DNA of 64,000 bases. Origin: Polytrichum commune. Taxonomy: Eukaryota; Streptophyta; Polytrichopsida; Polytrichales; Polytrichaceae. Below the pieces are notes generated by a model, which saw only the letters and a list, made by a program, of their open reading frames with translations, searched no databases and was not told the origin of the DNA. The position numbers and the translations under genes were made by a program. The DNA is taken from assembly GCA_950295325.1 (NCBI GenBank), contig OX485803.1, forward strand, positions 47,757,554-47,821,553, written 5' to 3'. Of this stretch, positions 26,256 to 37,206 are shown piece after piece (the first letter of the stretch is position 1; every line of letters starts with the position of its first letter).

Positions 26256-26426
26256 CTTTTTTTTATTAATTTTTTTTGGAACGCATGAGGTGTTTTTTGA
26301 CCACCTGGCTAGTTTTTCGTTAAGTAGAGAGACGATTTCACGACTGGGAATCGAACCGCCAACCACTCCATTTCGGTTTGGGTACCTCTCTACTATCATC
26401 CGGTAGTTTAGGGATAGCTCGGACCA
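26256..26426 (-). mobile_element. tRNA-derived SINE, copy 2
   Basis: On the minus strand it starts TGGTCCGAGCTATCCCTAAA, has the B-box in GGCGGTTCGATTCCCAG, and ends in an A-rich tail (CCAAAAAAAATTAATAAAAA). Head, centre and tail align with the copies at 23444 and 60067. I could not find a convincing target duplication. Confidence 0.7.
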
Positions 26427-26672
26427 TGATGTGTTCATTTCAACTTGTCTCTGTTGGACTAAGGGCTGCTTCACACAATGGCCGTCCAAGTCAAGAGGCC
26501 GTGGGATTGAACGGCCAACCTCCGTTAAGAGTTCAAAGAAACGGGCTGGAAATAATTACCCATAAAATATAGGAATCGGAGCCTTCTGGCCAAGCATAGT
26601 GTGAAGCTTCCAAAGGCCAAGCCCAAAGTCCAAAGGAAGGAGGAGCATCCCACTTCGTTCCTTGCCCACAAC

Positions 26673-27780
26673 CAGGCCATAAATTTGACACCCTAGCCAA
26701 ATTTCCAGGGGACACCCTGTCCCAAATTTTGGGTGTCCCAAGGACACCCTGCTCCAATTTTTGGGTGTCCTCATAAATTTCTCTTAAATTTTTTTTTTGG
26801 TCAAAATAGGTACAATTTTGAAAAATATATAATATCGTTTCAAAATCTCAATTAAAAATCAAAAAAATCACTACATATCATAACTTGCAATGCAAATCAA
26901 ACCTACAAGCGGCGGCCTTTCATAGCACACCACTTTACCCATACTTGTTCAAAGTCAATGGCCTCTATGGGGATTTTTGCCATTGCAACTCTCATTTGTG
27001 CTTCCAAAGTCTCTAATACCAAACTACACCGTAAAGTAGATTTAATATGATTTTGAGTAGAAAATCCTCTCTCACAAGAAGTTGTACTAGCAGGAATTAC
27101 AAGAACAGCTTGCCACAACTTTGTCATATGAGGATATCTTCCAACATAGTCCAAATTGGAAGAATAAACCATCCAAGCTTGGTGCATTTTAAGACCACCA
27201 CATGAAATATGAAGTGTATCCAAAAAACCTCGAAGCTTTGATTTTAAACCACGCTCATCAAAAAGATTCCCTCCATTAGTGCAGAAGTGGTCAATGAAAC
27301 TCTGAAGCCATAAACGAGCATTTCGATGAAGAAGTGTCAAGTATGTTGAAAAACAGATAGGGCTAAATAGCTTAGCTGCATTGAAGAGCTTCAAATTAGG
27401 AAATCGTTGCTGCAATGATTCTATCACCTTAACCACATAGGCATGTGCAATCACCTTGCACCCATGGAGGGTACCATCACCACCAAACTCAATTGCATGA
27501 GGCAATGGTGCATAATGCAATATATGTGAATGCACCACTCCTGTAGAGTCTTGAAAATGGATCTCACCACCTCTAGAAATGTCCAAAAATTGTGCCACAA
27601 ATTTGGTATCCGTTGATAGGCCCTACAAGTACAGGGGACACCCTGAATTTTTTTTGGGTGTAAAAAGGACACCCTTGTAGGATTTTTGGGTGTCCTTGGG
27701 GACACCCTGTTTGAGATTTGGGTGTCCTAGGACACTCTAGGAAGCAAAATACACCCCCGGGGTGTCAATTTTATGCCCTG
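26673..27780 (-). mobile_element. hAT transposon, internally reduced, perfect 8-bp target duplication
   Basis: The terminal inverted repeats CAGGCCATAAATTTGACACC and CAGGGCATAAAATTGACACC differ at two positions and begin CAGG, as hAT ends do. CCCACAAC flanks both sides exactly (26665-26672 and 27781-27788), the 8-bp duplication typical of hAT. Both ends have clustered subterminal GGACACCC/GGGTGTCC motifs, likely transposase binding sites. Inside is only the C-terminal part of a transposase. It was probably mobilised by a related full element elsewhere. Confidence 0.9.
26903..27621 (-). pseudogene. hAT transposase, C-terminal fragment
   Basis: About 235 residues are open on the minus strand to a TAG at 26905-26903. 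The end holds the hAT C-terminal dimerisation region: LWQAVLVIPASTTSCERGFS, then STQNHIKSTLR and LEAQMRVAMAKIP. The frame runs upstream into the subterminal repeats without a start or a BED zinc finger, and the N-terminal catalytic part is missing. There is no internal stop, so the fragment is young or was captured intact when the element was shortened. It cannot encode a whole transposase. A capped-off dimerisation fragment could in principle interfere with a full transposase; that is speculation. Confidence 0.85.
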
Positions 27781-28434
27781 CCCACAACAACCCCTCCAAT
27801 CTAACGGCCAAAATCTTGTCAGTTTTTTTATATTTCCTTATGGAAAAAAATCAATGGCCTCTTGACCTTCGGCCATAGTGTGAAGCGGCCCTAATTCAAG
27901 GATCTTTGATGCAATAAACAGGGAGATCCAAGCGCTAGCTACAGATGAACTGGTTGAGATTGAAAAAGAATCGGTTCAAATCCAGGAGTTCAGGGAAATT
28001 ACCATTCCATTTAGAGGAATAGATGGAATATTTCCCCAATTTAATGAAGAAAAAGGGGAAGATGTCAATGTGTCGCCAGAGGCCCTTGGAAACACAAGGA
28101 CCTCGACCGATTATGCCCACAACTCTCCCGGGCACTGCTTTGATCTCGTTTCCGGAGTATATAATACTCTGAAAACAATCATTGTAAGGCCACATAACAG
28201 TTTGCTGGGGGAGGAGATTACATAGACAATGCGATTCCTTTGGCCGAAGCACGAGGCATTCTAAGTTAGCATATGGAGCTCCATACCGATATTCGTGTTC
28301 ATGCCACTGTACTAAAACATCAAGGTGTAATTCTCTTATTTAATCATCCACTTTTGGAATGAAATAATTCAATTTCTCAAAAAAAGAAAAAGAAAAAGTA
28401 ATGTCATTTAAAGGAGCAATGACATGCCCCGGGC

Positions 28435-28755
28435 TGGATCACACATTCATTCGGTTGGGCCCCACGACTCCTTCATTGTCTGGTCTTCCTGCCCGTACCT
28501 CTTTGGGAGCTCTTCCCTGTTAGGAACCGATGTGATAATGCTTGGTCACTTAAGTCGTGAAGGAACTCCGTCGATTAACTTGGGAAGAATGACAGTGATG
28601 TCAACTTGAATATTTGGAATTTTGACCGGGTATCGTCACATTGGTTCCCAACGAGGAAAAGTTCCCAGGCAGGTGCGGGCAGGAAGACCGGGCAGTGAAG
28701 GAGGCGTGGGAAGGGAGGGGCCCAGTCGAATGAAGATGTGATCTAGCCCAAGGCC
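28435..28755. mobile_element. foldback element copy 2 (uninterrupted)
   Basis: Left arm GGGCTGGATCAC...TTCATTCGGTTGGGCC and right arm GGGCCCAGTCGAATGAAGAT are inverted. The central part (GTTAGGAACCGATGTGATAA against TCGTCACATTGGTTCCCAAC) folds as well, so nearly the whole ~320 bp can form a hairpin. Compared with copy 1 it lacks the SINE. Its own target duplication is unclear. Confidence 0.7.
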
Positions 28756-29626
28756 AATGTGATGGCTCATTGGTTCGGATAGCCAATGAGTCAATGTTCA
28801 ACACCCGCTCAAGGCTAAGCACTTTGTGTGTGGACCTGTATAAAGTACTTCAAAAGATCCATCACAATTTGACATTTGTCACTTTGATGCCATTCTTGAG
28901 GCACTGAATTCGTACACGACTTGCTAAATCACAAACTTGGTTCGTTACATATTTTAAGAAAAATGTGCACATCGGGATACAAAATCGTAACCATTGTAGG
29001 CTCGTCTACTTAGTTTAGCGTGTTCATAACTTTGGATATGATCAACGGTACAAATATACACATGAATGTAGAATTTGCATAGTAGAATGAATGCCTTCAA
29101 TATTAGGGGATATGGGTCTTAAGCCGTTACTTTTTCCCGACTAGCCCACTTCTCCTAGGTTACAAAGCATGCAACTAGTACAAGATGGTTAGCAAATCCA
29201 ATTTGTGCTCATAGCCACTATCTTCATGTGTTTTGGAGCTCGTGTGAATATCTTATTCATTATCAAAGCAAAAATTCTCATGCTCATCACGTGGTCCCCC
29301 CAATTATGTTGACTTTCAAATTCAAAACGGTTATCATATTTTGAGCATGTAGTCCATGCTCTTTCGAACACGTATCATATTGGTATCTATGCTTGGGGCC
29401 ACACATGATTGCATACTACTTATAAAGAAGTGATTGATTAAGATAAGTAACCAAATTAGGCACGTCCACCTAAGAGTGTTGGGGCAAATGTACTGTCATT
29501 TTCAAGTGAATATATACATTGCATAATTGGCAAAAGGGAGGACCGTCAACATTGAGAATGATAACAATTTATTTACAATACTAACACATGGTTATGAGTA
29601 CAACCCAACCTCGATGTGTGTTACCC

Positions 29627-30015
29627 CGATAAGTGTTGAAATCGCACGTGTGTTAAGGAAAATTGTGCTCCCCCAAAACAATCCAAAAACACACTAGTAA
29701 GTGTTAATTGTTGAATGTTAGGAGAACTTACAATTATTATTTTTCTCCTCTTCAATGAATACACCTTGACAAGTGTTAATTTGGATGGACAAGAATCTCA
29801 TCAAACTACTATAGATTTGTTCCTCCATTTTCCTTAGATGTATGATGACATTCATAACTAATGTATTTACAATGTTATAATTATTTAATTCCAAAGTCAA
29901 ATAAGTGTTATTTATGTAAGTGTTACAAATTATGTATGCTACATACCCCGATAAGTGTTAAAGTGTTAACATCACATAAGTGTTACAAGTTTGCTTGCTC
30001 CAAAGTGTTAATAGA
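29627..30015. repeat. cluster of AAGTGTTA octamers
   Basis: The octamer AAGTGTTA, often as TAAGTGTTA, occurs about nine times with irregular spacing, and near matches such as AAGTGTTG add to it. Two copies share a CCCCGATAAGTGTT context (29627 and 29948). The spacing is not periodic, so it is not a simple tandem repeat. Confidence 0.6.
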
Positions 30016-31844
30016 TATTGAGGGTTGGACTGTAGCATACTAACTTGTCCCATCACATATATTCGTTAATGAGTATGGGGTGTTACAAAGAAACTCATAG
30101 TCACCTATTTGTCATTATTCAAAGGCACAATTCAATAGTATTTATGTCGTGTATTTATGCATATAAGATAATTTTAGTTTGATTTGGTTTGCATGACATT
30201 ATTCAATTGAGTTTGTATGTTAGGTGGGGTCAAGAATAGGCCAAATTCTATTCAAAATCATACTATACTTATTCTCATAATAATGCATTGCACTAGCATA
30301 TTCCGGTTGAACAAACTTGGGTGAAATAGTGTATTTATATTATTAGTATGGAATGGTTGATAGCAATTGACGTGTTATGACGTGGTATTTAAATTTTTTA
30401 CTTATCTATTTATTATACCGACATGGGAAGAGGCACCATACTTATGGGTAAAGTATTTGGGGTGTTGTCTATTTTTTTATGTTCTCCAACTTCTATCAAC
30501 TAAATTTACAAAAAAATACTTGTGTTACATCAGCAAATATATGATGAAGCATCAACAAAAATCGAATTGGAAACCAAACCTATCTTGATTTAGTTATGAT
30601 TATCAAAAGTGCATGTTCGTTGATTTCTTGTTTGACTATATATATATATATATACATATACTCCCCCAATTATGTCAAATATAAAATGTGGAGAAGTTAA
30701 TTATAATTCAAGACGTAGTCGAACCTCTTTATGACATGTGGCTTATGGTGTTTGTTCTTTGGTCCTCATTGAACCAAACGTTGACCATATACATGGTGAT
30801 TGAATAACACCCACACACTTTAGAGAATCCATTTCCAAGTTGGATCTTACTTTATGGGTGCAAATGTAGTTTGTCAAAGTGTTGTGCAAAATGTTGAAGC
30901 TAGTTTAAAAGTAGACTTTGTAATGAGAATTGTCATAACATTGTTCAACAATACTTCATTTGGGATGAACTTCTCATTCAAAAACTTGGGGATATGTTGT
31001 TCATTCCTTGATTCAACTATGCATCCGGCGATGCGGGTTTACCCCCAAAGTTGCAACATGCCGGTTACATGAACAATTATTGTGATGAAAAAAGACCCTT
31101 ATGTTTTGTCAATTTGAAGATTGCCCGTTATTGCCAGCAAGGCCAAAGGGCGCTAACTATATTTTTAGAAATATCACTTCGTGTGCTTGGAAGCATTATG
31201 TCGAGGTAAAAGCAAAAGTGATATCTCCAAGAATAGTTGGCTCAAAGTGAGACCAAGAACCCTTGATTTGAGTTTGATTTGCAAGGGTTAGAATGCACAC
31301 ATCTCTCTCTCTCTACATGCATGCGCATGTGTGTTGGGTAAATTGTGCTATGGTTAGTAATGAAGATTACGACACAACTAACAAACAACTTCGCTACAAG
31401 AGGTTTTGCCCTATTTAATGTCCTCGTCATATGGCCTAAGTTATATTTCATTTCCTACTCTACTTTGCTCTACTCTAATCTATTATACTCTTTTGTATTC
31501 ACCCTACATTTCACTCTCCACTCCCTATACCTGCTCAAGTGGTGTTCCCACAATGGCTTTATCCCAAGGTTGAAACATAATCAACAAGAAAACGGTAGAA
31601 CCGTGAGGCTCTGTCCTTTACTATGAAAGACTACAATTATAGTTGTTCACTTTGCTCATGCCAATCCATGGCTATTTACTATACCAAACTTTTCTTGGAT
31701 TTTGTGCACCTTCTTCTCAAACGCAGGTCAACAATTGAAGCTACCCATTTATTACCCGAAATTTTTAGAATACATAATCAAGAACTGCCGAAATAACTAT
31801 AATTTACTAGATTTCTTTCAATGCATTTAAGGAAGCAATTATAG

Positions 31845-31864
31845 TGTTATATATATGCATATAC

Positions 31865-31911
<47 letters not shown>

Positions 31912-31925
31912 TATATATATATATA
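31845..31925. repeat. (TA)n/(CATA)n microsatellite
   Basis: About 80 bases of TA, CATA and CA repeats. A second, shorter TA run lies near 30637. Confidence 0.9.
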
Positions 31926-33332
31926 ATTTTAGTTAACATCCACATTAAATAAAGTGGACCAAAAATAACAAGAACAAGTAACGTCCAAGTGTGAACGCAA
32001 AGTGGTTAGGAAATTTGCTCTTGAAACGAAGAAGTTGATGCATAGTCTCTGTCCTACAGACAGAGCCAATAAACAAACACTAAATTTTGTCCTTTATGTG
32101 TTTCGATATTCATATTCCCAAAACTTTTACACTTAAGGAGGTTCCAAAACTGTTAATAAGGTGTGTATGACAATTTCCATGGTTCATAAGAAATATCATC
32201 TTATATTTGTGTGTAGGTTGGATAACATCATACCACGAGTTTACATGTTTCACCTATACTTTATTGAGGTGTCAGCAATTGATAGGGTGCATGTCATCGA
32301 TGACACGTGGAAAACATGTTAGTGATCGTCACGAACGTGCATTGGTTTTCTTGAATTATTTTAGCTCTAATGCAACATTTGCACTCTAAACATTATGTTG
32401 TTTTAACCACTAATTGTTAAAGTTTGCATAAGCTCTCCAATTGAAGTAATAAACCACTTAACCCTTAAAGGACAAGGAGTCTGAATACACAACCATATAC
32501 ATAATTTAACAAGATCCATGAAGTTCATAATTAAGATTTGATATATTTATGTGTATTTGAAAACTTGTTTTGTCTTATGTCGGGGATGAAATAAAGAACA
32601 TACTCATAATAGACATCAATAATCCAATTACAATGTATGTATTGTATCTAAGGACACCCATGTTGCGTACTTGGAACTTAGATCTTCGAGAACATCAAAG
32701 TTTTATGACTTATTAAAACAATGCACTTGAAAAAATGAATCGATTTGAAATAGGGTCACTTTTGACATAAATAGCTGAAAATGAAAGAATGTAGCTCAAA
32801 TACACTATTTGTTGCTTGGAGCAGCCCAATTTGGGCCTCTTAGACGCTCGGAAATTTAAGTTTGTTAGTTAGAATCTCCACACGGTCCACTAAATTTTCC
32901 ATATCTCTAAAAGTTCACATGTTCTATGTACTACACGATCAATACTTCCAAGTTGTGACTTGTAGAGAGGACCAACTAGGGTTTGCAATTGCTTCGAAAG
33001 CCCGCCGCTCAACCAAAAAGTGGTTGGGAGCACAACTTAGTGCTCAAAATGATCGTACATGGCTTCCAATGTCCCATGGACCGCCAAACAAAATCCCCCA
33101 AATGTAACGGTATGTGGGTGTTATTCGGTTAGTTTTTCACGTCCTCCAACTTTTGCAATCGTTTTTAAGCAATGGAACTTCTATTGCATTAGCAAATTTT
33201 ACAATATAGCACTAGCAAAAAGCAGATAAAAAAACCCCAATTTCCCTTGATTTAGTCATGTTTATAGAAAGTCCAAGTGTGTTTATTATTTTAACTTACT
33301 ACATGAGTCCCCCCAATTACGTTGACTATTGC

Positions 33333-33902
33333 GAGCCGGTTTACACCATGGACCATGGCAGATGGCCTTTTTCCATGGTCCGACTTCATGGTCTGATTTC
33401 TTAATGAAACAATTTACAAAAGCACTGGTCCTCTCACTAAGTGTAAACCAAATGTGGGCCAAGAGGAATGACCGTGCACCAAAAAATGAACGTGCTAATT
33501 TTTCAAATATATGTCCAAAAAACGAAATTTTGAAAAGAAAAAATAATATAAAGTTTGACCATTCTTTTGTCTTCTCTTGTCTTCATCTTCTCTTCCCCAA
33601 AAAAGATTCAATACAATTTTACTTTAACAACATTTCTCTGCCACGAGCCCCTACATTTTTTCTACTATAGCACCTCTTTTGGCTCTCCCCTTGCAAAACA
33701 TGTTGGACCATGTGAGTGGATAATGTAGGCCTTAAAATACGCCTTTTGGGGACCTCAAACTCCATGGTCACTCTGCCCTTTTTTTTTTCTTTTTTTTTTT
33801 GCCTTGGTGTAAATTGAAGTGGTCCTAGGATAAGTTCAACAACCAATCACATATTTTACAAGGCCTTGGGACAACTTCATGGTCCATGGTGTAAACAACC
33901 CC
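33333..33902. mobile_element. GTTTACACC MITE family, copy 1
   Basis: Left end GAGCCGGTTTACACCATGG and reversed right end GGGGTTGTTTACACCATGG are inverted, with further inverted CCATGGTCC and GACTTCATGG motifs inside. The flanks are TGC (33330-33332) and TGA (33903-33905). Comparison with a related empty site near 44046 (GTTGACTATTGAGCCTATAA) shows the element sits between TATTG and AGTCTAGAA, so TGA was probably the duplicated site and one copy has mutated. Sister copies lie at 57990 and 58948. Confidence 0.75.
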
Positions 33903-34479
33903 TGAGTCTAGAATGATTGATAGAAGATTGTGACCCCGTAATGATTTTGGCTCTTCCCTTGCAAAACATGTTGGACCATGTGAGTGGATAATGTAGGCCT
34001 TAAAATACGCCTTTTGGGGACCTCAAACTCCATGGTCACTTTGCCCTTCTTTTTTTTTTCTTTTTTTTTTGCCTTGGTGTAAATTGAAGTGGTCCTAGGA
34101 TAAGTTCAACAACCAATCACATATTTTACAAGGCCTTGGGACAACTTCACGGTCCATGGTGTAAACAACCCCTGAGTCTAGAATGATTGATAGAAGATTG
34201 TGACCCCGTAATGATTTTGGCTCTTCCCTTGCAAAACATGTTGGACCATGTGAGTGGATAATGTAGGCCTTAAAATATGCCTTTTGGGGACCTCAAACTC
34301 CATGGTCACTTTGCCCTTTTTTTTTTCTTTTTTTTTTTGCCTTGGTGTAAATTGAAGTGGTCCTAGGATAAGTTCAACAACCAATCACATATTTTACAAG
34401 GCCTTGGGACAACTTCATGGTCCATGGTGTAAACAACCCCTGAGTCTAGAATGATTGATAGAAGATTGTGACCCCGTAG
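33676..34479. repeat. ~269-bp tandem triplication of MITE end plus host flank
   Basis: GCAAAACATGTTGGACCATG recurs at 33693, 33961 and 34231. Each unit contains the right part of the MITE, its terminus (GTGTAAACAACCCC) and about 40 bp of flanking host sequence (GAGTCTAGAATGATTGATAG ...). The units are almost identical, differing mostly in poly-T length. The duplication therefore happened after insertion and is recent. Confidence 0.9.
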
Positions 34480-35295
34480 TCCAATCCCTTTTCAACACAT
34501 GTCTTGTTGGGGATTGGATCTAACCACACATCACCGTATTAGGTGTCTCATTATAATGAATCACCATGTAAGGCCCGCGTACCTTATGGTTTCAATATAC
34601 AAGTCACGGTCTTTGCCAATGTCTATATAACACCCATAAAATCAAACATGTACGTGACCAAGGAATACCATATAGTGCATTCCGGTTAGCACAACAATCA
34701 AGGGTTTATTGCCTTGAATGATTTCGCCACGTGTCGTTACCACATTGGTTGAGATCATGAAGAGCCCTTGCTTAACCGAGCATTCCATTTTGGCACTAGC
34801 ACTGTTGACCCATAAAGTATGGTAAATACAATAGAATTCCTAGTTGTATATTTAGTATGGTTTGGTTCACCTACAAAGTAGACATGACCTCCCTTGTACC
34901 CTTTCCAAATTGCAACCTACCGAATCTCATATTTATATTGCTCATCAGCTCACTATCATATTGACGTGTCTTCCTTATTGATATGTATTTTTAGCATGCA
35001 TCATGGCAAAAGGAGGATATGTATTATTTTCAAGCACTAATTTTAACCCTTCGAGGAAAGCCACTCCATGGGGGAAGCGTGGAAAATGGATGGAGAGCAG
35101 AGGATCACAATTTTGTTTTTAAAGAGTCAAAAGGGGTCCATCCCGTGAGATGAGCATGAGTCCCCCCCCCCCCCACCAAATTTAGCTTTCATAAGAACAC
35201 GGTTAGCCCAAACCGTTGAAAATTTTCCATATTTTCATGATGTAGACATGGGTTTGAAAACTTGTAAAAACAAAACCCGCATTCATACATGGGAA

Positions 35296-35653
35296 AGCCC
35301 TGGGCTGGATCACATCTTCATTTGATTGGGGCCCACCCCTCCCATGCCTCCTTCATTGCCCGGTCTTCATGTCCGCACCTGCGTGGGAACTCTTCCCTAT
35401 TGGGAACCAATGTGACAATACCCAGTCACTTGAGTCGTTAAGGTCCTTTGGCATGTGAAGGAACTCCATCAATTAACTTGGGAATAATGAAAGGGATGTC
35501 AACTTGAATATTTGTAATTTTGACCAGATACTATCACAGTGGTTTCCAACGAGGGAGAGTTCCCATGCAAGTGCGGGTAGGGAGACCGGGCAGTGAAGGA
35601 GGTGTGGGATGGACGGGGCCCAGTTGAATGAAGATGTGATCTAGCCCAGGACC
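35296..35653. mobile_element. foldback element copy 3
   Basis: Left arm CTGGGCTGGATCACATCTTC and right arm GATGTGATCTAGCCCAGG are inverted. The inner CTATTGGGAACCAATGTGAC pairs with GTGGTTTCCAACGAGGGA. Almost the whole element folds on itself. It is highly similar to copies 1 and 2; target duplication unclear. Confidence 0.7.
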
Positions 35654-35866
35654 ATTGGAAAGTGGGTTGTGCACACCTAAAATACAAGTTTGTACTAATT
35701 TTTTTCCTTCTTCTTTTGGATGGTTCTCGGTTTTTCAAAAGATGTGATTAGGGACGAGCTATATTACCTTCCCTCTATCCATTTCATTGCCTAGCTCCGT
35801 TGTTCAAATATGAACATGACCCTCCCTCCTCTCCCCATTGATCCCGTTCAACCATATGTTGGCTTA

Positions 35867-36352
35867 GGGCCACTTCACACACGAGACTGAGAGCCCGTGA
35901 CCTTTGTACTTCAAGCACTCTCATTGGTGGAAAAGGCGGAGTTGGTCAAAGTTCGCTTCACACAATGCTTGAGGGACCAATGGAGTATGTGAATGCAAGA
36001 AGTAAAGTCTACATGGATTCCTACATGGTATCGAATGGATAATGTTTCACGGTCACTTGGATTATTTTTAAAAGCCACCTCTTAGAGGTAGATCCAACAC
36101 AAACTGGGAGACCGTGACATTCGGAACACTCACAACCATTGGTTTATTCTATTTTATCATAATCGAAGACCCGTATAAATAAAAATTCATTGAAATAGCA
36201 TTTGGTTGAGGGCCCGGTCACATATGACTTCACACTACACTTGAGGGTCCACGACCACACCACGTGGTTTTGGAGGGATGGCCTTTGGCCACTTTCTTTT
36301 GGGCTCTCACAAGTTCATGGTCACGGCTCTTGGCTCGTGTGTGAAGTGGCCC
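35867..36352. mobile_element. Harbinger-like MITE with TTA duplication
   Basis: Ends GGGCCACTTCACACACGAGA and (reversed) GGGCCACTTCACACACGAGC are nearly identical and flanked by TTA at 35864-35866 and 36353-36355. The terminus is related to the element at 26463 (GGGCYGCTTCACAC). It is 486 bp, non-coding, with extra internal CTTCACAC motifs. Confidence 0.8.
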
Positions 36353-36819
36353 TTAGGTCGTATTGAACTAAGCAATCCAGTTGCTACTGATCCTGAGTGT
36401 TTATAGGAGCTTAACTACATTGCTCATGACATGTAAGGTAGAAGCGCTCGATTCTGGCAGGGATCCTAATTCAAACACCTATTCCCCCCCCCCCCCCTAC
36501 AATTAATGGATAATGACTTCATACAAACACCAAACCCGTAAGCAGAAGAAATCAAATGTCTAGCATTCAATTGCCTTGGAAAAATATGTTATATACATTT
36601 GAATAATGATGTACACTCATATATCCATTACAAATTAAAGCATAAATAATTATGATAGAATAGTGTTATGAAGAAGGAAAGAAAGAACTTCAGTTTGATT
36701 GTCGACATGAATTTGATCATGTTGGCTTGACCTTGTTCAAGAATTCCCTTGGTGCAAGGACGGGTTTACTACTTGTCTTGTGATAGGTGGGCCCTAGGTG
36801 TAGGTGAAAAGGGTGATTG

Positions 36820-36872
36820 GGGGGGGGGGGGGGAGGGGGGGGAGGGGGGGAGGGGGGGAGGGGGGGAGGGGG
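36820..36872. repeat. G-run array (G6-13 separated by A)
   Basis: More than 50 bases of almost pure G interrupted by single A residues. G-quadruplex formation is expected from composition. It is also a likely sequencing or assembly weak point. Confidence 0.85.
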
Positions 36873-37206
36873 ATGGTTAGTCCTAGGGTGGTAGTGCATG
36901 TGTTTGTCTATTATTGACTTCTCATTTATTCATGATGAGGTAAGTGAGATATTTAATTGTTATTTGGTGTATGTTTTTCATAGTTTTTTTGATCGGTGGC
37001 ATAGGTATGTGTATATTTTTTAAGTTCTTTGATGTTATTTGTGTGTACGGTGCCTCTTACTCTTGGAATTATTACACTTAGTGGGTTGACTTTCCAACCT
37101 TGTGCACGGATTCTCTCAATTAATGGGGTATATTTGTCTCTTTTTGGGTTGGATGCAGGGAGATTTTTGAGCTCAACCAACTAAAATTCGTCCCTTCACA
37201 ACTTCT

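Larger units (their letters stand above)
26463..27891. mobile_element. Harbinger-like element with TAA duplication, host of an hAT insertion
   Basis: Terminal inverted repeats GGGCTGCTTCACACAATGGC (left) and GGGCCGCTTCACACTATGGC (right, reversed) are flanked by TAA at 26460-26462 and 27892-27894. Without the 1108-bp hAT element inserted at 26673 the element would be only about 0.3 kb, a typical MITE. The TIR is related to that of the element at 35867. Confidence 0.75.
27895..33332. other. gene-free spacer with foldback copy 2 and repeat clusters
   Basis: No gene is supported. Contents: the foldback element at 28435-28755, a cluster of AAGTGTTA octamers at 29627-30015, TA-rich microsatellites near 30637 and 31845, and a dispersed repeat. 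In that repeat, 30430-30690 resembles 33110-33325, and parts recur near 29300 and 44040. Short open frames lack recognisable domains. Confidence 0.5.
34480..36952. other. gene-free spacer with foldback copy 3, a MITE and poly-G tracts
   Basis: No gene is supported. Contents: the foldback element at 35296-35653, the Harbinger-like MITE at 35867-36352, C-runs near 35162 and 36484, and a G7-A-type run at about 36820-36872. Confidence 0.5.
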
